64,000 bases of DNA, from assembly GCF_029338515.1 (NCBI RefSeq), contig NZ_CP119988.1, positions 1,922,001 through 1,986,000 on the forward strand, in the 5' to 3' direction. Origin of the DNA: Haloglomus litoreum. GTDB taxonomy: Archaea; Halobacteriota; Halobacteria; Halobacteriales; Haloarculaceae. Positions 28,069 through 36,486 of the stretch are shown here, one piece after another (within the stretch, counting starts at the first letter, position 1; every line of letters starts with the position of its first letter). A program made the translations under genes and the position numbers. The notes under the pieces were generated by a model. The model was not told the DNA's origin, made no database searches, and saw only the letters and a program-made list of their open reading frames with translations.

Positions 28069-28353
28069 ATGTCCGCCGACCTCGCCGAGAAGACCGACCG
28101 CTACGAGCGACTGCTCGCCGAGGCGCTCGACGCCGCCGAGCCGGTCGCGCCCGCCGACACACCGCTCGATGCGGCCGCGGCAGAGTTCGAGGAGATGGCC
28201 CACTCGTACCTCGAGGACGGACGGCACTTCCGGGAGGAGGAGGACCTCGTGAACGCGCTGGCGGCGTTCTCGTACGGCCACGCGTGGCTCGATGCGGGCG
28301 CCCGCATCGGCCTGTTCGACGTGCCCGACGAGGGGCATCTGTTCACAGTCTGA
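28069..28353 (+). CDS. DUF357 family protein
   Basis: A 94-residue all-helical acidic protein. [34 protein letters not shown] and [18 protein letters not shown] are characteristic of the archaeal DUF357 family (COG1849), whose function is unknown. The [11 protein letters not shown] segment is the most conserved part. The gene is monocistronic, divergent from RNase J. Confidence 0.85.
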   Translation: MSADLAEKTDRYERLLAEALDAAEPVAPADTPLDAAAAEFEEMAHSYLEDGRHFREEEDLVNALAAFSYGHAWLDAGARIGLFDVPDEGHLFTV

Positions 28354-28477
28354 GCCCCGGGACGAACCTCCACCCGGGCTGGCGGCCACGCCACCGCGGA
28401 GCCGTCCGCGTCATGGCGCAGTCCCTGGACGGAATTGGGTGAGAGTGTGAACCGAGCGGGGCGGAAACTCGGAATAT

Positions 28478-28487
28478 CGCTTTACAG
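28478..28487 (+). promoter_or_regulatory. TATA-like element of the surface repeat protein
   Basis: CGCTTTACAG is centred about 27 nt before the ATG at 28510, the spacing expected for a leaderless transcript. Confidence 0.45.
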
Positions 28488-28509
28488 GGCCTCTCCATCG
28501 TTGAGGTGT

Positions 28510-31302
28510 ATGCATCGACGGATATCCGTGCTGATGATCGCCGCGGCACTCGTCCTCTCCGGGATGACGATGGGTGTCGGGGCGGTCGGTGCGACAGCCA
28601 CCGACGCCGAGTCGGGCGGCTCACAGGCAGTATCGACGACGACAGATTCGGCCGCGCTCTCGCACGTCGCGAGCGCGACCCTGGACAACCAGACCAGTGG
28701 CGGCACCACCGTCACGGTCCGGCAGGTCTACGTCCCGGACGGCGGGTTCGTGACCATCCACGACGCCTCCGTCAACGACGGCGGCGCGAAGGTCCTCTCC
28801 AGCGTTCGCGGGAGCTCGAACTACCTCTCGCCGGGTAACCACACGAACGTCACCGTTCGGCTGGACGACCCCATCGAGAACACCACGACGCTCGTCGCGA
28901 TGCCCCACAAGGACACCGACGGCGACCGCATCTACGAGTTCGTCTCGGGGAACGCCGAGATCGACGGCCCGTACACGGCCGACGGCGAGATCGTCGTCGA
29001 CGTGGGGACGGTCACCGCGTCCGCGACGGTCTCGATCTCCGACCAGCCGACCGACGGCTCCAGCGTCGTCGTCGACCGGACGGAGATGGCCAACGGCGGC
29101 TTCGTCGCCATCCACGACTCGTCGCTCCTCGACGGGGCGACCTTCGAGAGCGTCCGTGGCGTGAGCCCGAAGCTGGGCGCCGGCGTCCACGAGGACGTCC
29201 GCGTCACGCTCGACGAGCCGCTACAGAACGACGACACAGTCATCCCGATGCCGCACCGTGACACGGACGACGACGGGTCGTACGACTTCGTCACGAGCAA
29301 CGGCGAGGACGACGGTCCCTACACGGACAAGGACGGGAACATCGTCCTCGACTCCGCGAGCGCGGAGCTGACCGACACGGCGAACGTCACGATGGCCGAC
29401 GAGGTCAGTGGTGGGAACCTCGTGACGGTCGATTCCGTCTTCCTCCCCGAGGGCGGCTTCGTCACCGCACACGACGGGAACGTCTCGGACGACGCGTTCG
29501 GCTCCGTCCGGGGTACCTCCGAGTACCTCGGCCCGGGCTACCACGAGAACGTCCACATCGTGCTGGACGAGCCGTTCACGGACGACAACGCGACCGTCGT
29601 CCCGATGGCCCACAAGGACACGAACGACAACGAGCGCTACGACTTCGTCCGTAGCGAGGGCAACAACGACGGCCCGTACACGGACGATAACGGCGCGGTC
29701 ATCGACCAGGCGACGCTGGACATCGCGGCCAACTTCCACATCGAGAACCAGCCCTCCGACGGTCGGACGGTCGTCGTCGAGCACGTCGACCTCTCCGAGG
29801 ACGGCTACGTCACCATCCACGACGCCTCGCTCAACGCGGGCGCCGTGACCGGCAGCGTCCGGGGCTCTTCGGAGTACCTGGAGGCCGGCTACTACGACAA
29901 CGTCACGGTCACGCTGGACGACCCGCTCCGCCAGTCGACGACGGTGGTCCCGATGGCCCACCGAGAGACGGACGGCGACGAGTCGTACGACTTCGTCACC
30001 AGCGGCGGGAACGACGACGGGCCCGTGACGACGAACGACGGCGGTCTCGTCATCGACCTGGCGAAGGCGACGGTGGACTCCCAGGTCACCTTCGAGGCAC
30101 AGACCACCTCTGACACGAACGTCACCGTGCAGTCCGCGACGCTCCACGACGGCGGCTTCGTCACCATCCACGACGCGAGCCTGCTGGAGGGCGCGGTCTT
30201 CGACAGCGTCCGGGGTACCTCCGCGTACCTCGGTCCCGGCACGCACGAGAACGTGAGCGTCTCCCTCGACTCGCTCGAGGAGTCGACCACGCTCATCGCG
30301 ATGCCCCACTACGACACGAACGACAACCAGCAGTACGACTTCGTCACCAGCGAGGGCGCCGCCGACGGTCCCTACGTGGCGAAGGACATCGTCGTGGCGC
30401 CCGCCACGGTGAACGTCTCCGACGTGGGGATGGGCGCCGGGAACGCGAGCGCGACGGTCACGCTGAACGACCAGACCGCCAACGGGCAGGCCTCCTCCGT
30501 GGACGTGGCGAGCGCGACCCTCTCGCAGGGTGGCTTCGTCACCATCCACGACGGGAGCCTCCTCGACGGTGACGTCTTCGACTCCGTGCGGGGCACCTCC
30601 GACTACCTGGAGGCTGGCTCGCACGAGGATATCAGCGTCTCCCTCGACGACCCGTACACCGAGTCCGGATCCATCATCGCGATGCCGCACACGGACTCGA
30701 ACGACAACGAGGCGTACGACTTCGTCAGCTCCGAAGGTGGCGCTGACGGGCCGTACACGAGCGGCGGCGACGCAGTCGTCGCCCCCGCGAGCCTCACGGT
30801 CCGGTCGGCGTCGGTCACCTTCGAGGACCAGGAGACCGAGGGTGACTCCCTGACGGTCGCCTCGGTCACGATGTCTCAGGGCGGCTTCGTCACCATCCAC
30901 GACGCGACGGTCGGCGACGACGCCATCGGCTCCGTGCGCGGTACCTCCAGCTACCTGGAGGCCGGCACGAGCGAGGACGTCGAGGTCTCGCTGGACACCC
31001 CCGTCGAGGCGTCGGGGCAGTTCTTCGCGATGCCGCACCTCGACACCGACGGCGACGAGACGTACGACTTCGTCTCCAGCGAGGGCGCCGCCGACGGCCC
31101 CTACGTGACCGCCGAGAGCGAGATCGTCCTCGCGCCCGCGCAGGTCACGCTGGCCGACGGCGCGACCGACACCGAGATGGGTGGCGACGGCGGGAGCGAC
31201 GACACGCCCGAGACCACTGAATCCGGCGGTCAGCCCGGCTTCGGCGTGGTCGTCGCGGTGCTCGCCCTGCTGGGCGCGGCACTGCTCGCCCGTCGGAGCT
31301 GA
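28510..31302 (+). CDS. Cell-surface protein: seven DUF7282-like repeats plus PGF-CTERM-type anchor
   Basis: 930 residues with a Sec signal peptide (RISVLMIAAALVLSGMTMGVGAVGA). Seven tandem domains of about 115-120 residues begin near 54, 167, 283, 401, 518, 640 and 766. Each carries DQ-(x)n-V, GGFVTIHD, SVRGxSxYL, VxLDxP, AMPHxDTN and YDFVxSxGxxDGPY. The repeat resembles the haloarchaeal DUF7282 domain. The C-terminus is an acidic Ser/Thr linker, then GQPGFGVVVAVLALLGAALL and ARRS. This is a PGF-CTERM-like signal, processed by archaeosortase A and linked to lipid. A surface or adhesive role is inferred. Many Asn-x-Ser/Thr sites would allow N-glycosylation. Confidence 0.85.
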   Translation: MHRRISVLMIAAALVLSGMTMGVGAVGATATDAESGGSQAVSTTTDSAALSHVASATLDNQTSGGTTVTVRQVYVPDGGFVTIHDASVNDGGAKVLSSVRGSSNYLSPGNHTNVTVRLDDPIENTTTLVAMPHKDTDGDRIYEFVSGNAEIDGPYTADGEIVVDVGTVTASATVSISDQPTDGSSVVVDRTEMANGGFVAIHDSSLLDGATFESVRGVSPKLGAGVHEDVRVTLDEPLQNDDTVIPMPHRDTDDDGSYDFVTSNGEDDGPYTDKDGNIVLDSASAELTDTANVTMADEVSGGNLVTVDSVFLPEGGFVTAHDGNVSDDAFGSVRGTSEYLGPGYHENVHIVLDEPFTDDNATVVPMAHKDTNDNERYDFVRSEGNNDGPYTDDNGAVIDQATLDIAANFHIENQPSDGRTVVVEHVDLSEDGYVTIHDASLNAGAVTGSVRGSSEYLEAGYYDNVTVTLDDPLRQSTTVVPMAHRETDGDESYDFVTSGGNDDGPVTTNDGGLVIDLAKATVDSQVTFEAQTTSDTNVTVQSATLHDGGFVTIHDASLLEGAVFDSVRGTSAYLGPGTHENVSVSLDSLEESTTLIAMPHYDTNDNQQYDFVTSEGAADGPYVAKDIVVAPATVNVSDVGMGAGNASATVTLNDQTANGQASSVDVASATLSQGGFVTIHDGSLLDGDVFDSVRGTSDYLEAGSHEDISVSLDDPYTESGSIIAMPHTDSNDNEAYDFVSSEGGADGPYTSGGDAVVAPASLTVRSASVTFEDQETEGDSLTVASVTMSQGGFVTIHDATVGDDAIGSVRGTSSYLEAGTSEDVEVSLDTPVEASGQFFAMPHLDTDGDETYDFVSSEGAADGPYVTAESEIVLAPAQVTLADGATDTEMGGDGGSDDTPETTESGGQPGFGVVVAVLALLGAALLARRS

Positions 31303-31345
31303 ACCACCGGGACGCCCCGGTAGCTTCAAGAACCTGCTTCCGACA

Positions 31346-31364
31346 TTCTTTTATATCATTATTT
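31346..31364 (+). terminator. T-rich tract downstream of the surface protein gene
   Basis: TTCTTTTATATCATTATTT starts about 43 nt after the stop codon. T-rich stretches are the usual archaeal transcription termination signal. It could alternatively contain a TATA box for a short upstream transcript of tfb. Confidence 0.4.
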
Positions 31365-31458
31365 CACATGGCCGGTGCACCGTCCTGTTCCTGAATGGAC
31401 GAATTCGGCGGTTAGGAGCCACCAGGGTCGTGGTAACGGCTCACACGAGAGCGAAATG

Positions 31459-31466
31459 TTTAAGTA
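31459..31466 (+). promoter_or_regulatory. TATA box of tfb
   Basis: TTTAAGTA, preceded by a purine-rich BRE-like GCGAAATG. It lies about 93 nt before the ATG at 31555, so this mRNA would have a leader of about 65 nt, unlike most genes here. The leader begins around the 5-nt inverted repeat CTTAC-5-GTAAG (31476-31490), a possible regulatory site. Confidence 0.5.
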
Positions 31467-31554
31467 GATTTCGGCCTTACTGTGGGTAAGGAGTCGTCCC
31501 GCCGGATTTCTTTCGTCTACCCGGCCCGGCAGAGGGGCGTCTCTCGCACCCACA

Positions 31555-32523
31555 ATGAGTGATACCACGACACTCCGAACACAGGAGCACACCAGCGAGG
31601 CAGAGCGGACGCGCGAGGCCGAGGAGGAGACGGTCTGCCCCGAGTGCGGCGGCCGGCTCGAGACGGACAGCGAGCACGGCGAGGTCGTCTGCAGCGACTG
31701 CGGTCTCGTCGTAGAGGAGGACGCCGTCGACCGCGGGCCCGAGTGGCGCGCGTTCGACGCCAGCGAGCGCGACAGCAAGAGCCGCGTCGGCGCCCCGACG
31801 ACGAAGATGATGCACGACAAGGGGCTCTCGACCAACATCGGCTGGCAGGACAAGGACGCCTACGGCAACAGCCTGTCCTCGCGCCAGCGCCAGAAGATGC
31901 AGCGCCTGCGGACCTGGAACGAGCGGTTCCGGACCCGCGACTCGAAGGAGCGTAACCTCAAGCAGGCGCTCGGCGAGATCGACCGGATGTCCAGCGCGCT
32001 GGGCCTCCCCGAGAACGTCCGCGAGACCGCGAGCGTCATCTACCGCCGCGCGCTCGCGGAGAACCTGCTGCCCGGGCGCTCCATCGAGGGCGTCGCCACC
32101 GCCGCGGTGTACGCTGCGGCCCGGCAGGCTGGCGTCCCGCGGAGCCTCGACGAGATCAGCGTGGTCTCGCGTGTCGACCGCATGGAGCTCACCCGGACCT
32201 ACCGCTACATCGTGCGGGAGCTGAACCTCGAGATCGCCCCGGCGGACCCGGAGAGCTACATCCCCCGGTTCGCGAGCGACCTCGAGCTGAGCGACGAGGT
32301 CGAGCGCCGCGCCCGGGACCTCGTCGAGGACGGCCGCGAGGCCGGCCTCCTCTCGGGCAAGTCGCCCGTCGGACTCGCTGCCGCCGCGGTGTACGCCGCG
32401 GCCCTGCTCTGCAACGAGAAGGTCACCCAGAGCGAGGTCAGCGAGGTCGCCAGCATCTCCGAGGTCACCATCCGCAACCGGTACAAGGAGCTGCTCGAAG
32501 CGGCCGAGGTCATCACGGCCTGA
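31555..32523 (+). CDS. tfb: Transcription initiation factor TFB (TFIIB homologue)
   Basis: 322 residues. The N-terminal zinc ribbon has Cys28, Cys31, Cys46 and Cys49 (CPECGG, CSDCG), followed by the B-finger/linker region (EWRAFDASERDSKSRVG). Two cyclin-like repeats follow (about 125-215 and 220-320), ending with a helix-turn-helix (SEVTIRNRYKEL) that contacts the BRE. TFB bridges TBP, promoter DNA and RNA polymerase. Haloarchaea carry several TFB paralogues with overlapping promoter preferences; which one this is cannot be told from sequence alone. Confidence 0.97.
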   Translation: MSDTTTLRTQEHTSEAERTREAEEETVCPECGGRLETDSEHGEVVCSDCGLVVEEDAVDRGPEWRAFDASERDSKSRVGAPTTKMMHDKGLSTNIGWQDKDAYGNSLSSRQRQKMQRLRTWNERFRTRDSKERNLKQALGEIDRMSSALGLPENVRETASVIYRRALAENLLPGRSIEGVATAAVYAAARQAGVPRSLDEISVVSRVDRMELTRTYRYIVRELNLEIAPADPESYIPRFASDLELSDEVERRARDLVEDGREAGLLSGKSPVGLAAAAVYAAALLCNEKVTQSEVSEVASISEVTIRNRYKELLEAAEVITA

Positions 32524-32642
32524 TCGCCGCGTGGGTGCTCGTCGCGGGCCCACCCGGCTCGCGACAGCGACCGAACCGGTCCGCCGACACATCGTCGGAC
32601 CGGTGACAACGTTTTTGCGTCCCCTGCTCGTTCAGCGACGGT

Positions 32643-32819
32643 ATGGAAGAGACGTACGCACGATTGCTCTGCCCCGAGTGTGGCAAGAACTGGGAGTCCT
32701 CGCCCAGCGACCTCCCCGAGGTCTCGACCACGTTCCACTGCCCGGCCTGCCACGCCACGCGCCGTCTCTCCGAGTTCGCCCGGACCGAGCACGACCTGAA
32801 GACGATGAAGCAGTTCTGA
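32643..32819 (+). CDS. Small two-CxxC zinc protein
   Basis: 58 residues, too short for many gene callers. MEETYARLLCPECGKNW and FHCPACHATRRLSEF give two CPxC knuckles about 23 residues apart, a zinc ribbon. The rest is charged. A T-rich box (CGTTTTTGCG, about 32610-32619) is centred about 28 nt upstream of the ATG. Function unknown; conserved small zinc proteins of this kind are common in haloarchaea. It follows tfb by 119 nt. Confidence 0.7.
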   Translation: MEETYARLLCPECGKNWESSPSDLPEVSTTFHCPACHATRRLSEFARTEHDLKTMKQF

Positions 32820-32942
32820 TAGGGCAATTGTACACTCCGTATCGGTAGTATTGCAGTATTGTGGTGAGATTTCCTCTCCAAATCTGCGGATAAATCGAGA
32901 GGGTCGCTTAGAGGGGTCCGTACTGGAGACCGTGCGGGCGCG

Positions 32943-33347
32943 TCAGCTCCCCGTGGCGGACCGCGCCCCGCAGGCGTCGCACTGGAGCAGTTCCGCGCCG
33001 CCCTCGCGGACGATGTTGGTGTCGGGGAGGCCACACTCCGGACAGCGGACGTAGGCCTCGGCGTACTCCTCGATGGCGTCCTGGACACGGGCCTGTCGGA
33101 AGTCGCCGGTGAGCCGCAGGCGGCCCCGTTCGTCGATGGACGCGCTGGTCCCGAGCTCGTTCTGGACGTACTTCATCACGTGGTCCGCCTCGCGGTCGAG
33201 CCGGTCGATGGTGTCCTGGAAGTTCTCGAACACCGTGGCGTTCCCCTCCTGCCGGACCTCGACATCGGGCACCTGGAAGCGGTCGCCGCTCCCCTCGATG
33301 TCGGGGGTCTCCTCGAGCGCGCGGTCGAGGTGGTCGTCGTAGCTCAT
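32943..33347 (-). CDS. Translation initiation factor aIF2 beta subunit
   Basis: 134 residues. The central alpha-beta domain (RLRLTGDFRQARVQDAIEEYAEAYV) is followed by the C-terminal zinc ribbon with Cys102, Cys105, Cys123 and Cys126 (CPECGLPDTNIV, then CDACGARS). This pattern is specific to archaeal aIF2-beta and eukaryotic eIF2-beta/eIF5. The subunit helps aIF2 deliver initiator Met-tRNA. The start MSYDDHLDRALEE matches haloarchaeal homologues. Both flanking genes are on the plus strand. Confidence 0.95.
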   Translation of the reverse strand: MSYDDHLDRALEETPDIEGSGDRFQVPDVEVRQEGNATVFENFQDTIDRLDREADHVMKYVQNELGTSASIDERGRLRLTGDFRQARVQDAIEEYAEAYVRCPECGLPDTNIVREGGAELLQCDACGARSATGS

Positions 33348-33566
33348 ATGCCGCCGTATCGGGCCGGTCCCCATAGGTTTCACGTTGCCCGCGGCCCAGC
33401 GCGGACGACCCCGGTGGCCCCAACCCCGGGTCACCGATGTCGCCGACGGGAGACGACCACCGGCAGTAGTTGCCACCAAGCACGTGGGGTGTTCCCAAGC
33501 CGAATCGGCCGTTCACAGCCCGTAGCGCCCCCGAAATGACACTCCATGTTAACGTCACTCAGGATA

Positions 33567-33575
33567 ATACTATAA
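33567..33575 (+). promoter_or_regulatory. TATA box of the UPF0058 gene
   Basis: ATACTATAA is centred about 31 nt before the ATG at 33603, inside a short AT-rich patch. It is consistent with a leaderless or nearly leaderless mRNA. Confidence 0.5.
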
Positions 33576-33602
33576 CCATCCAGTGGTAAGGCGCGGGTGG
33601 CT

Positions 33603-33833
33603 ATGAAGAAGCAGGAACTCATCCATCTCCACGGCCTGCTTGCAGAGGTACGCAATCACTACGAGCAGCGCACAGGCGACGACGTCGCCGCCACCGAGTA
33701 CCAGAACCTCGGCGTGCGACCGACGTCCATCCACAAGTCCAAGACCGACCACAAGGCCGCGGTCTTCGCGCTTGCCGATGGTATCACCGAGGAAATGACC
33801 GAAGAGGTCGCGGAACCGGTCGCCGCCGACTGA
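33603..33833 (+). CDS. UPF0058 family protein
   Basis: 76 residues: MKKQELIHLHGLLAEVRNHYE, then YQNLGVRPTSIHKSKTDHKAAVFAL. The His residues and the GVRPTSIHKSK motif identify UPF0058, a small archaeal family of unknown function, possibly metal-binding. ATG at 33603 is preferred over a GTG two codons earlier. The gene is very well conserved in haloarchaea and is transcribed from its own TATA box. Confidence 0.85.
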   Translation: MKKQELIHLHGLLAEVRNHYEQRTGDDVAATEYQNLGVRPTSIHKSKTDHKAAVFALADGITEEMTEEVAEPVAAD

Positions 33834-33926
33834 ACGCGACCAGCGCGTTATCCAGTCCATCACCCCCTCCAGCGGCGGCTCCGTCACGCGGGCGACGGAC
33901 CCCGCGAGTGTCGGCTACCGGTTGAG

Positions 33927-34424
33927 TCAGTCCTCGATGAGCTCCTCGAACTCCGGGAGGACATCGTCATCGTCGTCATCGAGCCCGACATCGAGGTCGA
34001 GCTGGTCCTCGATGGCCTCCTCGTCGCCCGATTCCGGCTCCGCCTCCTCGCCCTCCGTCCCCGAGTCCGACTCGTCCTCGTCCGCGTCCTCGATGACCTC
34101 CACCTCCAGCACCTCCAGGGGGATGTTCTCGAGTCGCTGGCCGATCTCCTTGCGCGCGATGCGCGCGGCGTGCTCGTCGCGCTCGACGTTGAAGACGGTC
34201 ATCTCCAGTTCCAGCGCCACCAGTCCCTCGTCGGCGGCGATGAACGCGGGCTCCAGCTCGTCGCCGCAGTGCGGGCACGACCGCTCGCCCATCTCGATCT
34301 CGACGTAGTTGAGGTCCGGGTTGAGCATCTCACCCGTCTTCGAGATGGCGATCCGAACCGCCTCGTCGGCACTCCCGACGTCGTAGACGGGCACCGCCGC
34401 CTCCACGACAACGCGACAATCCAT
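33927..34424 (-). CDS. UPF0212 (DUF555) family protein
   Basis: 165 residues. The first 110 match the archaeal UPF0212 family: MDCRVVVEAAVPVYDV, a CPHCG knuckle at 50-53, and NVERDEHAARIARKEIG. The last 55 residues are almost entirely Asp and Glu with a few Ser and Gly, a halophile-specific tail. The family function is unknown. The start is set by MDCRVVVEAAVPVYDV, the usual N-terminus; upstream codons are not conserved-looking. Confidence 0.87.
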   Translation of the reverse strand: MDCRVVVEAAVPVYDVGSADEAVRIAISKTGEMLNPDLNYVEIEMGERSCPHCGDELEPAFIAADEGLVALELEMTVFNVERDEHAARIARKEIGQRLENIPLEVLEVEVIEDADEDESDSGTEGEEAEPESGDEEAIEDQLDLDVGLDDDDDDVLPEFEELIED

Positions 34425-34513
34425 ACCCAGACAACGATTCGCACGCAGGCGACAAGAAGTTTGCCCGGGTACGGAAACGCAAGCCGGATGCCACCCCCGC
34501 ACCGAGTCGGGGT

Positions 34514-35431
34514 ATGCACAGTGGCCGTCTCCCCGTCTCCGAGTTCGCCGGGGGGTTCGACCTCCAGTCGACGCTCGAGAGCGGGCAGACCTACGTCTGG
34601 GGCCGCCCCGACGGCGGGATGTTCACGGACGAGGTCGCCTGGGGCGGCGACGCCTGGTACCACACCGTCCTGCCGGCGACCGAGACGGGGACGAACGAGC
34701 CGGAGGTGCTCCGATGCCGGCTCACCGGCGGGGCGCTGGAGTGGGAGGCCTCGACACCCGAGGCACCCCGGCACCTGACGCGCCTGCTCCGGCTGGACGA
34801 CGACCTCGATGCCATCGTCGAGTCGACGCCCGACCTTCCGCTCCTCCGGCGGGCGTACGAGGCGTACGGCGGGATGCGACTGGTCGAGGACCCCTCGTTC
34901 GCCTGCCTCATCTCGTTCATCTGCTCGGCCCAGATGCGCGTCTCGCGCATCCACGGGATGCAGCGACGGCTCGCACGCGAGTACGGCGACACCGTCGAGT
35001 TCGACGGGCGGACCTACCACGCCTTCCCCACCCCGGACCAGCTCGCCGCCGCCAGCGAGGCCGACCTCCGCGACCTGTCGCTGGGCTACCGCGCGCCGTA
35101 CGTCCAGCGGACCGCCGAGATGGTCGCCGAGGGCGAGGCCCACCCCGACGAGGCCCGGGAGCTGGAGTACGAGGCCGCGCGCGACTACCTCACCCAGTTC
35201 GTCGGCGTCGGCGAGAAGGTCGCCGACTGCGTGCTGCTGTTCTCGCTGGACTTCCTCGAGGCGGTCCCTCTCGATACGTGGATCCGCACCGCCATCGAGG
35301 AGTACTACCCGGAATGTGACCGCGGCAACTACGCCGAGACCTCACGCGCCATCCGCGACCGCTTCGGCGGCGAGTACGCGGGGTACGCGCAGACGTACGT
35401 CTTCTTCTACCTCCGTACCGGCGGCGAGTAG
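34514..35431 (+). CDS. 8-oxoguanine DNA glycosylase (OGG/AlkA-type HhH-GPD)
   Basis: 305 residues. An N-terminal OGG-like domain (FDLQSTLESGQTYVWG) is followed by the helix-hairpin-helix and the glycine/proline-rich catalytic loop. Lys235 (FVGVGEKVADC) is the Schiff-base lysine and Asp254 (VPLDTW) the catalytic aspartate, both present, so it should be a bifunctional glycosylase/AP lyase acting on 8-oxoguanine. Base-excision repair of oxidative damage is the expected role. The gene is separated from its divergent UPF0212 neighbour by 89 nt. Confidence 0.9.
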   Translation: MHSGRLPVSEFAGGFDLQSTLESGQTYVWGRPDGGMFTDEVAWGGDAWYHTVLPATETGTNEPEVLRCRLTGGALEWEASTPEAPRHLTRLLRLDDDLDAIVESTPDLPLLRRAYEAYGGMRLVEDPSFACLISFICSAQMRVSRIHGMQRRLAREYGDTVEFDGRTYHAFPTPDQLAAASEADLRDLSLGYRAPYVQRTAEMVAEGEAHPDEARELEYEAARDYLTQFVGVGEKVADCVLLFSLDFLEAVPLDTWIRTAIEEYYPECDRGNYAETSRAIRDRFGGEYAGYAQTYVFFYLRTGGE

Positions 35432-35582
35432 CCCGGACCACCGCCCCCCGAAGTTCAAATACCGGTCCGCACCAGCCCCGCCGTGACCTGACGAGCCAGG
35501 ACACGGTGGGACGAGCGGCGCGACGCCGACACCGTGTCAGCGGGGCCAGGGGCGTCGCCTGTCAGCCATGCCAGCGTGACCG

Positions 35583-36431
35583 TCACTCCGTCGTCTCCAG
35601 CCACCGGCGGACCCGTTCCGCGACCGTCCCCCGGAAGGCACCCCAGTCGATGTCGACCGCACCCGTGTCGGTGACGCCCCGGAACAGCGCGCCGTGGTTC
35701 GCGCGCGTCACGCGGTCGAGCACCGCCTCGAACAGCGGGTCGAACGCGACCGACTCTCCACGCTCCTCCAGCGCCGCTGCCCGCGTCGCGACGAGGTCGT
35801 CCGTGACGAACTGCTCGGCCAGCCCCGTCGCGCCGTCGGTCTCCACGCGGACCGTCGGTGGTTCGTCTGGAACGTCCGCCGCCATCAGTCGCACCCGGTG
35901 GCCGCGCTTGTCGACGAAGGTCACGCCCGCCGCGGGGCCGTCGTACCACGCCGACGCGGGCAGGTCGTACCCGGCGAGCGGCCGCTGGTCGACCGACCGC
36001 TCGCGTTCGACGACGGTGACCGGCGGGGGGCCGAGCCGCTCGAAGACCTGCTGGGCGCGGTCCGGCGGCAGCCATCGCTCCTCGTGGCCGTCCCAGATGG
36101 CCGTCCCCATGACGGCCGGGAGCCGGTCCCAGTCGTAGTCGATGCTCCGGTGGTGTGTCGCCGCCCCGGCGAAGGTGTAGCGCGCCGGCTCGTCGACCGT
36201 ATCGAGGTAGGCCCCGAGGTCGAAGGCCCGCTCGATGAAGCGACCGGCGTACCCCAGGGTCGGTGGCACCTCCTCGAAGGTCCGCTCGGCGTCGCCGAAC
36301 CGGAGGTAGCCGGCCGACGCGACCGCGAACCGGACCGCGGCCGCGTCGAGCCACTCGTGGACCCAGACGTGCCCCTGCAGGTGGTCCGACGCGACGTCCG
36401 CGAGCGACGGTACCGGCGGGTAGTCTCGCAC
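35583..36431 (-). CDS. RNA ligase-like protein with substituted active site (probable pseudoenzyme)
   Basis: 282 residues. The order of segments follows haloarchaeal proteins of the covalent nucleotidyltransferase (RNA ligase) superfamily as I recall them: HVWVHEWLDAAAVRF where EKVDGAN-RF is expected, then FAGAATHHRSIDYDWDR, LPAVMGTAIWDG, ASAWYDGPAAGV and RGHRVRL. The catalytic Lys of motif I is Trp27. The motif III Glu is Ala90, the motif IV Glu is Ala168 and the motif V Lys is Arg181. Asp29, the DYDWDR motif and SAWYDGP remain. Fold retention with loss of every catalytic residue suggests a non-ligating nucleic-acid-binding protein. Family assignment is from memory, not a search. It is adjacent to the HMGS-like operon but separated by 55 nt. 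Confidence 0.55.
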   Translation of the reverse strand: MRDYPPVPSLADVASDHLQGHVWVHEWLDAAAVRFAVASAGYLRFGDAERTFEEVPPTLGYAGRFIERAFDLGAYLDTVDEPARYTFAGAATHHRSIDYDWDRLPAVMGTAIWDGHEERWLPPDRAQQVFERLGPPPVTVVERERSVDQRPLAGYDLPASAWYDGPAAGVTFVDKRGHRVRLMAADVPDEPPTVRVETDGATGLAEQFVTDDLVATRAAALEERGESVAFDPLFEAVLDRVTRANHGALFRGVTDTGAVDIDWGAFRGTVAERVRRWLETTE

Positions 36432-36486
36432 GGCTCCCGGTGCCGCCGCCGCGAGGATAAGTCCTCGTGCCGAGTGACGCCGCCGG

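Noticed and set aside
30000-31100. Tandem surface-protein repeats as a CRISPR-like or DNA-level repeat array
   Set aside because: The repeats are about 350 nt, diverged at DNA level and in frame with one long gene, so they are protein domains.
29221-31329. A 702-residue minus-strand frame opposite the surface repeat protein
   Set aside because: Its apparent repeats are just the antisense image of the seven coding repeats on the plus strand.
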